NCBI GenBank assembly: GCA_944358225.1
Contig: CALVQP010000057.1
Location: 1-6,459 of the forward strand
DNA from: an uncultured Bacilli bacterium
GTDB taxonomy: Bacteria > Bacillota_I > Bacilli_A > RF39 > UBA660
Direction of reading: 5' to 3'
DNA length: 6,459 bases
Shown here: one piece after another, positions 1-5,642 of the stretch
How the letters are laid out: every line of letters starts with the position of its first letter
Position numbering within the stretch: position 1 is the first letter of the stretch
Position numbers and translations under genes: made by a program
The notes under the pieces: generated by a model
What the model was told of the DNA's origin: nothing
The model's input: only the letters and a program-made list of their open reading frames with translations
The model's database searches: none

Positions 1-68
1 AAAATATAGAAAAACTGATATTTGAAGTTATTCCAAGCATCAGTTAATTTTATTACATTTTTAAGCGA

Positions 69-95
69 TTGCCATACTTTTCTTTACTATACAAT
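69..95 (+). promoter_or_regulatory. possible promoter of the RhuM remnant
   Basis: TTGCCA at 69-74 resembles a -35 box and TACAAT at 90-95 a -10 box. The 15-base spacer is shorter than the usual 16-18, so the match is weak. It lies about 30 bases upstream of the RhuM start codon. The rest of bases 1-127 shows nothing else I can support. Confidence 0.22.
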
Positions 96-127
96 TTAGT
101 TGCAGGAGTTAAGAAAGGAAAACGTAA

Positions 128-409
128 ATGGATAGGCAAAATGAAATAATTTTATTTGAAAATCAAAAAGTAAAACTCGAAGTTAATATGCAAGATGAAA
201 CCGTATGGTTAAATACTGAACAAATGGCTATGTTATTTGATAGGGATAGAACTGTTATTACTAGACATATCAACAACATTTTTAAAGAAAAAGAATTAGA
301 TAAAAATGAGGTATGTGCAAAATTTGCACATACCACTAGACACGGCTCTGTATTAGATAAAACCCAAACAAGAGAAGGTATGATGCCATTGAATATTGTA
401 ATAAATTAA
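128..409 (+). pseudogene. RhuM-family protein, N-terminal fragment (truncated)
   Basis: The first ~83 residues match the N-terminus of the RhuM family (virulence RhuM, also called the Fic/DOC N-terminal family), proteins of about 300 residues or more often found on islands or beside restriction-modification genes. Their molecular function is not settled. Recognisable pieces are ETVWLNTEQMAMLF (24-37), the helical segment ITRHINNIFKEKELDKNEVCAKFAHT (44-69) and the conserved stretch ending KTQTRE (78-83). The family normally continues into a YYNLD...ISVGYRV-type core; here homology stops at about base 377 and ten unrelated residues lead to the stop. The start is well placed: ATG with AAAGGA at 114-119, 8 bases upstream. 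The N-terminus and ribosome binding site are intact but the core is lost, so a functional product is unlikely. Identification of the fragment is confident; the decay reading is inference. Confidence 0.75.
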
Positions 410-576
410 GCGAACGAGAAGGCTTAACTCCAGTTTATACTATGGATGGTGATGAAGTATCATGGGACTTAAGTGCAAATGGTTATCGTTTACCTACTGA
501 GGCAGAATGGGAAGCGGAGCTATATTCGCAGTCAATGGGGCAGCAGGGGCTGTATAAAAGGTTATCTTCAAGATAA
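379..576 (+). pseudogene. SUMF1/formylglycine-generating-enzyme domain fragment
   Basis: From base 382, in a different frame from the RhuM fragment, the DNA reads DAIEYCNKLSEREGLTPVYT, then a short acidic stretch, then NGYRLPTEAEWE. This is the hallmark central segment of the SUMF1 (FGE-sulfatase) domain, in which AxxYCNxLSxxEGLxPxY precedes GYRLPTEAEWEYAARGG. The domain is ~200-250 residues long in formylglycine-generating enzymes and related serine/threonine-kinase-associated or surface proteins. Only about 44 residues remain, with no start codon, no N-terminal half and no C-terminal active-site half. Homology ends at about base 513, where YAARGG is expected but AELYSQ is found. The frame then runs to a TAA at 574-576 inside a terminator hairpin. 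This is a gene remnant joined directly to the RhuM fragment. Confidence 0.72.
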
Positions 577-585
577 TCTTTTTAT
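556..585 (+). terminator. rho-independent terminator after the remnant region
   Basis: Bases 558-567 (AAGGTTATCT) pair with 571-580 (AGATAATCTT) through ten pairs including one G-U, closed by a 3-base loop. The stem can extend by two A-U pairs and runs into a short T tract at 579-583. It would end transcription from the left before zupT. It probably belonged to the gene whose 3' end was here before rearrangement. Confidence 0.6.
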
Positions 586-626
586 ATTCTTAAAATTTTT
601 AATAGCATGAAAAATAATGAATAAAA

Positions 627-632
627 TATAAT
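627..632 (+). promoter_or_regulatory. putative -10 box for zupT
   Basis: TATAAT at 627-632 is a perfect -10 hexamer 26 bases upstream of the zupT start and directly before its ribosome binding site. No good -35 lies 16-18 bases upstream (bases 603-610 read TAGCATGA). I see no Zur- or Fur-like dyad nearby. The position just after the terminator supports a separate transcription unit. Confidence 0.35.
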
Positions 633-658
633 GTAATAAAGAGAAGGGGAGGAAAGTT

Positions 659-1411
659 ATGAAAGTCTTACTGCCTTTAATAATCTCTACCATCGCCGGA
701 TTATCCACAGTAATAGGGGCTCTTTTTATTTTCTTACGTTTTCAAAAAGACAACATTAGTAAATTTATTAGTTTTTGCTTAGCTTTTTCTTTAAGTGTTA
801 TGATATGTATATCTATTACCGATTTAATCCCCTCTTCTAGCCTCAATTTACTTTCTACTTATAAATTATCTAAAGGACTAATAATATGTCTTATTTCTTT
901 TCTTATTGGGGTATTTTCCATAAACTTTATTAATAAAAAACTTAAAAATATCAAAAAGGGGAGTAGTCTATACAAAGTAGGGGTACTAAGTATGTTAGCG
1001 TTAGCCTTACATAATTTACCTGAAGGTATTGCTACATTTATGAGTTCCTATCAGGATTTAGAACTAGGACTTAAACTTTCTCTAGCTATTATATGTCATA
1101 ATATTCCTGAGGGAATAGCCATAGCTATACCTATTTATTATGCTACGAGCAGTAAAACTCAAGCGTTAAAGAAAACTTTAATTTCTGGTTTAACTGAGCC
1201 TTTAGGAGCAATATTAGCATATTTATTTTTAGCCAAATATATTACCAATGAACTTATTAGTATTATATTAATATTTGTAGCAGGAATTATGATAACTTTA
1301 TCTATTAACGATTTATTTCCCGAAGCGATAAAATATCAAAAGAAAAAATATATTATCTTAGGATTAGTAAGTGGGGCTATAGTTATGCTTATTAATCATT
1401 TTCTACTTTAA
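659..1411 (+). CDS. zupT: ZupT-type ZIP family divalent metal transporter
   Basis: This is a cytoplasmic-membrane ZIP permease of the ZupT/GufA branch, which imports Zn2+ and often other divalent metals. The 250-residue length matches E. coli ZupT (257). The two metal-binding helices are plain: HNLPEGIATF at 118-127 and HNIPEGIAIA at 147-156, each carrying the H-N-x-P-E-G signature, with the SGLTEPLGA motif of the next helix at 176-184. About eight hydrophobic segments are visible. Other ZIP landmarks are the DLIP motif at 55-58 and INDLFPEA at 216-223. The loop between helices 3 and 4 (about 92-106) is short and lysine-rich and lacks the histidine-rich stretch of many ZIP proteins. The start is secure: ATG with AAGGGGAGG at 644-652, 6 bases upstream. 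It is a single-gene unit, convergent with the regulator at 1476-2261. Zinc is the expected substrate but specificity cannot be read from the sequence. Confidence 0.92.
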   Translation: MKVLLPLIISTIAGLSTVIGALFIFLRFQKDNISKFISFCLAFSLSVMICISITDLIPSSSLNLLSTYKLSKGLIICLISFLIGVFSINFINKKLKNIKKGSSLYKVGVLSMLALALHNLPEGIATFMSSYQDLELGLKLSLAIICHNIPEGIAIAIPIYYATSSKTQALKKTLISGLTEPLGAILAYLFLAKYITNELISIILIFVAGIMITLSINDLFPEAIKYQKKKYIILGLVSGAIVMLINHFLL

Positions 1412-1456
1412 AACACTTTAGTTAACATAATATATATTATCGGAAGTTAGAAAATA

Positions 1457-1493
1457 AAGAAAAAACCAAGAATTATTAAACTTTTCTTGATTC
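1457..1493 (-). terminator. rho-independent terminator of the XRE-like regulator gene
   Basis: On the minus strand GAATCAAGAA (1484-1493) pairs with TTCTTGGTTT (1463-1472), with two G-U pairs and an 11-base loop, followed by a T-rich tail from 1465 down to about 1457. The 5' arm lies in the last codons of the regulator gene and the stop codon is in the loop, so the signal is embedded in the coding end. On the plus strand there is no T tract, so it is a poor terminator for zupT. Confidence 0.6.
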
Positions 1494-2261
1494 AATTTCC
1501 GCAATCTTCTCTAAAACTTCAACAGCATTTTGATCATTTATTTCAGTATAATTTAATTCTTTTAATGCTTGTAGACGCAAAGTATTTAACTGTTGCGTTC
1601 TACTTAATGCTTCTTCTTTTTTACGTTCGATTTCTTGAACGAACATTTGATGGGTTTTAATAATGCGACTACGTGAAGCCCCACCATTATTATATAAAGT
1701 TAAAGCAGAAAATAAGATACCTTCAAATATAAATTGTTTGTCTTCATCAAAAACATATTCCTCAGGACTAGTAAATCCTGTTGTTTTTGACATATAGCCA
1801 AAGATATATTTAATTTCCGGAACATTATCTAGTGATTGTAACAAATGATACAAATATACAAACGCATGATAGTTAGATTGACGTTCGTTATCATCAACAC
1901 TATCAGTTAATTTTTCTTTTAATAAATAAGCAATATCACTTAATAAAGTTTGTTCTTCCTTACTTAATCCTTTTAAATCAAAAAACGCATCTAATTCACT
2001 ACTACCGCGTAAACATTTATTTAATTTAGATTCAACTTCCATCATATAATCAGTAGTAACTTTTACAGCTTTAATCGTTTCATCTTCGCCATCATCAATA
2101 TCTAATAATCTAAATAATAAAATCTTTTTTTCTTTTGGCCATTTATTAATATTATCAAGTTCCAAATAATTATATACCATCTGTCTTGAAACTCCTAAAT
2201 ATTTTGCTAGTTTTACCTTTGATATTCCTAATTCTTGTAATAACTCCTTTAATGCTTCCAT
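1476..2261 (-). CDS. XRE-like helix-turn-helix transcriptional regulator
   Basis: The 261-residue protein starts with a helix-turn-helix at about 12-34: GISKVKLAKYLGVSRQMVYNYLE, with the LAxxLGVSRxxVxxYL pattern of XRE/Cro-like DNA-binding domains. The rest, about 60-261, is mostly predicted helix, cytoplasmic and unrecognised. It includes an acidic stretch (57-62), a segment rich in aromatic residues around 131-190, and a charged, probably coiled-coil segment at about 204-238 that could serve oligomerisation. No enzymatic motif is visible. The start is ATG with AAGGGAAG in the run at 2267-2278 (about 7 bases away). Its own near-consensus promoter with nested inverted repeats lies just upstream, which suggests autoregulation. 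It is separated by 124 bases from the same-strand gene at 2386-3687 and ends in its own terminator. Target genes are unknown. The DNA-binding assignment is confident; everything about the effector is open. Confidence 0.75.
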   Translation of the reverse strand: MEALKELLQELGISKVKLAKYLGVSRQMVYNYLELDNINKWPKEKKILLFRLLDIDDGEDETIKAVKVTTDYMMEVESKLNKCLRGSSELDAFFDLKGLSKEEQTLLSDIAYLLKEKLTDSVDDNERQSNYHAFVYLYHLLQSLDNVPEIKYIFGYMSKTTGFTSPEEYVFDEDKQFIFEGILFSALTLYNNGGASRSRIIKTHQMFVQEIERKKEEALSRTQQLNTLRLQALKELNYTEINDQNAVEVLEKIAEIESRKV

Positions 2262-2288
2262 GAGTCTCTTCCCTTCTCTATTATGTAA

Positions 2289-2340
2289 TTTACAATTTAA
2301 TTATAACACTATACAAAAAAGTGTCAAGTTAAGTTGTAAA
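2289..2340. promoter_or_regulatory. nested inverted repeats over the promoter, likely operator
   Basis: An outer inverted repeat, TTTACAATTTAA (2289-2300) against TTAAGTTGTAAA (2329-2340), matches at 11 of 12 positions. An inner one, ACACT (2306-2310) against AGTGT (2320-2324), is perfect. Both are centred at about 2315, in the spacer between -10 and -35. The outer arms reach the -10 on one side and lie just upstream of the -35 on the other. This is the layout expected for an operator bound by a dimeric helix-turn-helix protein, most simply the adjacent regulator. That binding is inference. Confidence 0.5.
2300..2327 (-). promoter_or_regulatory. near-consensus sigma-A promoter of the regulator gene
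   Basis: Read on the minus strand, TTGACA (2322-2327) and TATAAT (2300-2305) are both perfect consensus hexamers, separated by 16 bases. The start of transcription would fall near 2293, giving a leader of about 30 bases before the ATG at 2261. Such a strong promoter for a regulator implies that repression sets its output. Confidence 0.8.
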
Positions 2341-2385
2341 ATTTATTAATAACATATTAAGCTATTGCCTTTATATTGAGGCTAT

Positions 2386-3687
2386 TTACCTACTTTTTTT
2401 TGGTAATATTTGGTAATCAATATTATCATAATCATTAATTACAATACTATCATCTAAACCAAGTAACTGATTAATAATTTCTTGTTGCTTATCAGTTAAA
2501 TTACTACTCTTAAAAGTCAAACTAAACCTATTTTTATCTAAAGAAGCAACTTTAATATAAGAAAAATTATTTTCTAAAAACCTAGCATACAATAATTCAT
2601 CTTTTCCATGAGACTGACGGTAAGTTTTATACTTTTTAAAAGCTTCTTCATTTTTAATTAATTCATTATTAAGTAGTATATAAGCTAACTGTTCTAAAAA
2701 TTTATTATTTAAATAAATAAAGCGACCTTCAAAGTCAATATACCCATCTTTTAAATTAGTAGGATTTAAAAAATCATCTATCTTTACTGATTCTAAAGTA
2801 TAATCCGGTGTAGTTAAAACATTAAGTAACGGATTAATCACTTTATAGCCTAATAAACTTGCAAAATCAAAAAAGATATTTACACCGCAATAATTTTTTT
2901 CAAAAACTTGCCATAACTGGGTATTTTTCGGCGAAGAGTGACTAAACTCCCAAACAATCTCTTTACATAAATCTTGTATTTCATAATAAGAACAATATAA
3001 TTCTTCATTATTTTTACTTAAAAGACCACTTGGCATATAATCTACATAATCAGCACAAAAATTTTCGTCTATTTTATATTCTTTTTTAATCATATTTAAA
3101 GTATCTAAATTATTACTATTCATTATAGCACTGTTATAAGACAAACAATAATCTTCATCTCCTAAGCTTGCAACTCTTATAAAAGGATATATTTCTTCTA
3201 AAATACTAGCATAATTTAAATCTTCTTCCAAAGCTTTATTTAACTTACTTATAATATCATTAACTAACACCGAATCATTAGCATTATTTAAAATTAATTG
3301 ATTTAAAATAATTTGGGCCAATGTATGATGACTTACAGCGCTATCTTCAAATTCAATTATAAAATTATCTGGAGTTACAAAACAATCTGTTGTAATACGC
3401 ATTTTTATATGATGAATATTTAAAGATTGATCATCACATAAAACATTGACTTCATTTAAATACGGTAATAAAGGATTTTCTATTTGGATTTTTAATACTT
3501 GTTTCAAAAAATCATAATCTCCATTAAAATACTGATATTTCTTTATAAAATCATTATATATTTTAATATTTTCTTCTGACTCACTTAAATAATTTTGAAT
3601 AATTTCGGTGATTAAACCTTGCAACTGTACATAATTTACTTTCTTTACTAAATTACTATTTAAAAACTTAAGCGTAACTTCCAACAT
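2386..3687 (-). CDS. uncharacterised protein with internal tandem duplication, coupled to mnmA
   Basis: I do not recognise this family. The ~433-residue product is acidic, rich in Asn and Leu, and has no signal peptide or membrane segment, so it is probably cytoplasmic. It is made of two diverged copies of one unit: about residues 19-217 and 234-425, counting from the ATG at 3687. Paired landmarks are YVQLQGLITEI/YYEIQDLCKEI, FIKKY/FEKNY, NPLLPYL/NPLLNVL, LAQ/LEQ, and the strongest pair IRVASLGDEDYCLSY/IKVASLDKNRFSLTF. The spacing between copies is nearly constant (about 214 residues early, 208 later). I see no catalytic motif conserved in both copies. Start choice: the frame stays open to a GTG at 3699 inside mnmA, but the ATG at 3685-3687 overlaps the mnmA stop as TAATG, the classic arrangement for translational coupling, so I prefer it. 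It is therefore almost certainly expressed with mnmA. No clear terminator follows; only a 4-bp GCCT/AGGC hairpin without a T tract is near 2363-2383. Confidence 0.8.
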   Translation of the reverse strand: MLEVTLKFLNSNLVKKVNYVQLQGLITEIIQNYLSESEENIKIYNDFIKKYQYFNGDYDFLKQVLKIQIENPLLPYLNEVNVLCDDQSLNIHHIKMRITTDCFVTPDNFIIEFEDSAVSHHTLAQIILNQLILNNANDSVLVNDIISKLNKALEEDLNYASILEEIYPFIRVASLGDEDYCLSYNSAIMNSNNLDTLNMIKKEYKIDENFCADYVDYMPSGLLSKNNEELYCSYYEIQDLCKEIVWEFSHSSPKNTQLWQVFEKNYCGVNIFFDFASLLGYKVINPLLNVLTTPDYTLESVKIDDFLNPTNLKDGYIDFEGRFIYLNNKFLEQLAYILLNNELIKNEEAFKKYKTYRQSHGKDELLYARFLENNFSYIKVASLDKNRFSLTFKSSNLTDKQQEIINQLLGLDDSIVINDYDNIDYQILPKKSR

Positions 3688-4796
3688 TATAAATACCACA
3701 ATCTTTCTTGATTTTTATAAACTTCTTTAACAATACCGCTACCTAAACACTGTTCTCCTAAATATAAAACACAAGCTTGTCCCGGAGTCACCGCCTTAGC
3801 TTTGCCTGCATATTTAACAAGGGCTTCATTATTTTCTAAATACTCTATTTCAACTGGATGATCTTCGCCACGATAACGAAACTTAGCGGTACAAAAGGTT
3901 GGTGTCGTTGGTGAAATAAAATTTAAGTTTTCAATTAAGCAAGCATCGCTATACAAATACTTACTATCATCGCCAAAACAAACATATAAAATATTATTAT
4001 CTACATCTTTACCACATACAAAATGGCGCTTAGTATTTCCTGAAATTCCCACATTTCTTCTTTGGCCAATAGTATAATTCATTAACCCAGTATGACGACC
4101 AATTATTTCTTTTGTTTCAACATCAACTATATCTCCTGGATTAGGTGCCAAATAATTAGAGATAAACTCTTGATAATGGCGTTCGCCAATAAAACATATT
4201 CCAGTAGAATCTTTTTTGGAAGCAGTATATAAATTATTATCTAAAGCAATCTGTCTAACTTCTGATTTTTTTAAGTGCCCTACTGGAAATAAAACATCTT
4301 TCAATTGATTAGGACTTAAAGCCGCTAAAAAATAACTTTGATCTTTATTATTATCTACTCCTCTTAAAAGACGGTTGCCTTTAGTTTGAGCATAATGTCC
4401 TGTAGCAATATAATCCGCTCCTAATTTTCGCGCTTCTTTAATAAAAGCATCAAACTTTATATACTTATTACACATTAAATCAGGATTAGGAGTACGTCCT
4501 TTTTTTAACTCCTCTAAAAAATAAGTAAAAACATAATCCCAATATTCTTTAATAAAATCAACACGATAGAGTTTTATTCCCAATTCCTCACATACTTTTA
4601 AAGCATCATTATAATCTTGTTCCTGCGGACATATATTATTATCTAATGTTGGGTTACCTGAAACATCATTATTTAACGTTGCATCCCAATTCCGCATAAA
4701 AAGACCAATTACTTCATAACCCTCTTTTTTTAATAAATAAGCTGCCACTGAAGAATCAACGCCACCACTCATTCCTACTACTACTTTTTTTGGCAT
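3687..4796 (-). CDS. mnmA: tRNA-specific 2-thiouridylase MnmA
   Basis: MnmA thiolates C2 of uridine 34 in tRNAs for Lys, Glu and Gln, using ATP to adenylate the base and a persulfide as sulfur donor; it acts in the cytoplasm. The 369-residue length is normal. Visible landmarks are the PP-loop SGGVDSS (10-16), the GLFMRNWD segment (31-38), the TPNPDLMCN motif with catalytic C109 (102-110), ATGHYA (131-136), KDQSYFL (151-157), STGICFIG with the second catalytic cysteine C201 (197-204), and YTIGQRRNVGI (241-251) leading into the C-terminal beta domains. The N-terminus starts just before the conserved KVVVGMSGGVDSS, so the ATG at 4796 is right. The best ribosome binding site, AAGGAG at 4811-4816, is 14 bases away, unusually far. 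The stop overlaps the next gene's ATG as TAATG. All key residues are present. Confidence 0.97.
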   Translation of the reverse strand: MPKKVVVGMSGGVDSSVAAYLLKKEGYEVIGLFMRNWDATLNNDVSGNPTLDNNICPQEQDYNDALKVCEELGIKLYRVDFIKEYWDYVFTYFLEELKKGRTPNPDLMCNKYIKFDAFIKEARKLGADYIATGHYAQTKGNRLLRGVDNNKDQSYFLAALSPNQLKDVLFPVGHLKKSEVRQIALDNNLYTASKKDSTGICFIGERHYQEFISNYLAPNPGDIVDVETKEIIGRHTGLMNYTIGQRRNVGISGNTKRHFVCGKDVDNNILYVCFGDDSKYLYSDACLIENLNFISPTTPTFCTAKFRYRGEDHPVEIEYLENNEALVKYAGKAKAVTPGQACVLYLGEQCLGSGIVKEVYKNQERLWYL

Positions 4797-4810
4797 AATA
4801 CCACACTCAT

Positions 4811-4830
4811 CTCCTTAAAGTATTATACCA
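4811..4830 (-). promoter_or_regulatory. extended -10 promoter and ribosome binding site of mnmA
   Basis: On the minus strand TGGTATAAT (4822-4830) is an extended -10 element with a perfect hexamer. The -35 region is a T/A-rich run with no good match, which extended -10 promoters tolerate. Transcription would start near 4815-4816, on the AAGGAG ribosome binding site (4811-4816), giving a leader of about 20 bases with the binding site at its extreme 5' end. Confidence 0.5.
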
Positions 4831-4850
4831 AGTAAATTAAAAAAATTAAA

Positions 4851-5435
4851 TCATTTCAATAAAAATAGAAAGAAACTTAAAATCTTATTAGCCCCAAAAT
4901 ATAAAAATAAATCATAAATTATAATTACTACCAAGGCTATACCTAACTTCAAAAAGAGATTTTTTAGTAATGTATAAAGCGATTCTTGTTCTTTTAATAA
5001 TAATACTCTTAGTAACTTCTTAGTTATTTTTAAAGCTATATAACAAATATAAACTAAACAAATAATATAAATTGCTTTAGATATCAAAATATATATTAAA
5101 GCAAATATAACTCCTTTAATAGAAAAACTTGCATAAAAAGAAGCAATTAAAAAACCTAAAGATGTACACTCATAAAATAAATAAAATAAAATTAATGGCA
5201 TACCAATTATCGAATAGGATAAAAATAATAAAATAACAATCGTAATTAAATGAACAACAATCATTTTTTGATTAGAATCTTTTATTATTGAAGAAATATT
5301 AGCCAACTTGTCATATATTAAAGTTTTACTTAAATCTTCCTGCATATAAAAATACATTATTCCAAATATTATCCCAATAATAATTAAAGTAATTATAAAT
5401 ATTTTTGCGACATTAAATTGCTTCATTCTATTCAT
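4851..5435 (-). CDS. SpoIIM-like (stage II sporulation protein M family) membrane protein
   Basis: A 194-residue integral membrane protein with about five hydrophobic segments: roughly 9-31, 57-75, 77-102, 106-138 and 160-192. The stretch SYSIIGMPLILFYLFYECTSLGFLIASFY (73-101) followed by KGVIFALIYILISKAIYIICL (107-127) fits the SpoIIM pattern (IGxPlxlxxLFxxGxSLGFxxxF, then a helix with a polar turn). In endospore formers SpoIIM works with SpoIID and SpoIIP at the engulfing septum, but homologues also occur in non-sporulating Bacillota, and nothing else here indicates sporulation. Start choice: the frame reaches a GTG at 5444, but that GTG is part of AGGTGA (5441-5446), which sits 5 bases before the ATG at 5435, so the ATG is preferred. 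The stop is TGA. The gene lies 54 bases upstream of mnmA, which has its own promoter, and is divergent from the small + strand gene. The family call is by pattern only and moderate. Confidence 0.55.
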   Translation of the reverse strand: MNRMKQFNVAKIFIITLIIIGIIFGIMYFYMQEDLSKTLIYDKLANISSIIKDSNQKMIVVHLITIVILLFLSYSIIGMPLILFYLFYECTSLGFLIASFYASFSIKGVIFALIYILISKAIYIICLVYICYIALKITKKLLRVLLLKEQESLYTLLKNLFLKLGIALVVIIIYDLFLYFGANKILSFFLFLLK

Positions 5436-5509
5436 ATTTTTCACCTAATTAAATATATTTACAATAGATTGAAAATATGATAAATTTTTATATGTAGAGG
5501 TGATAACTC

Positions 5510-5605
5510 ATGAGTAAAAGAACCCAAAAAATAGCTGTATGGGCTTGCCTAATCGTTATGGTCTTAGGTACTGTTGCTTCAATTGCAGCTTATTTAATCC
5601 GTTAA
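5510..5605 (+). CDS. 31-residue single-pass membrane protein, DUF4044-like
   Basis: A short gene of 31 codons: a basic N-terminus (SKRTQK, 2-7), one hydrophobic helix (about 8-29) containing VWACLIVMVLGTVAS, and a final Arg. The layout, with lysine-rich start, VW at the helix start and LIVM followed by G and T, resembles the DUF4044 small proteins of Bacilli, whose function is unknown. Support for it being real: a good ribosome binding site (AGAGGTGAT, 5496-5504) 5 bases before the ATG, an isolated position between divergent and convergent genes, and a strong terminator that begins at its own stop codon. A weak -10 (TATGAT, 5476-5481) lies upstream without a clear -35. The topology is probably N-in with a very short outside tail. 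The DUF4044 assignment is from memory of the pattern and is moderate; the gene call itself is firmer. Confidence 0.7.
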   Translation: MSKRTQKIAVWACLIVMVLGTVASIAAYLIR

Positions 5606-5635
5606 AAAAATATCCCCAAATGAGGATATTTTTTA
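5604..5635. terminator. bidirectional rho-independent terminator between small gene and mscL
   Basis: TATCC (5611-5615) pairs with GGATA (5624-5628), flanked by an A run (5604-5610) and a T run (5629-5634), with an 8-base loop. The symmetry makes it work in both directions. It ends the small + strand gene immediately after its stop codon and ends mscL on the minus strand 8 bases after its stop. Confidence 0.85.
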
Positions 5636-5642
5636 TTTGGTA

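Noticed and set aside
3..47. Short open frame reading NIEKLIFEVIPSIS then stop at the left edge, possibly the end of an upstream gene
   Set aside because: Fourteen codons are too few to support a gene in AT-rich DNA, and the peptide matches nothing I can name.
1427..1440. Perfect 14-base palindrome ATAATATATATTAT after zupT
   Set aside because: It is purely A/T, with no G-C pairs and no T tract, so it is a weak hairpin and likely chance in such AT-rich DNA. It is not supported as a terminator or binding site.
2363..2383. Small GCCT/AGGC hairpin after the duplicated-protein gene, possible terminator
   Set aside because: The stem is only 4 bp and no T run follows on the minus strand.
3688..3699. 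GTG start at 3699 for the duplicated protein
   Set aside because: It lies inside mnmA, whereas the ATG at 3687 forms a TAATG overlap with the mnmA stop; the four extra residues (MVFI) add nothing recognisable.
4769..4810. Nine-codon ORF (ATG AGT GTG ... TAG) overlapping the mnmA start on the minus strand, possible regulatory leader peptide
   Set aside because: Its ATG directly abuts AAGGAG with no spacing, so initiation is unlikely, and the peptide has no attenuator-like codon pattern or hairpin.
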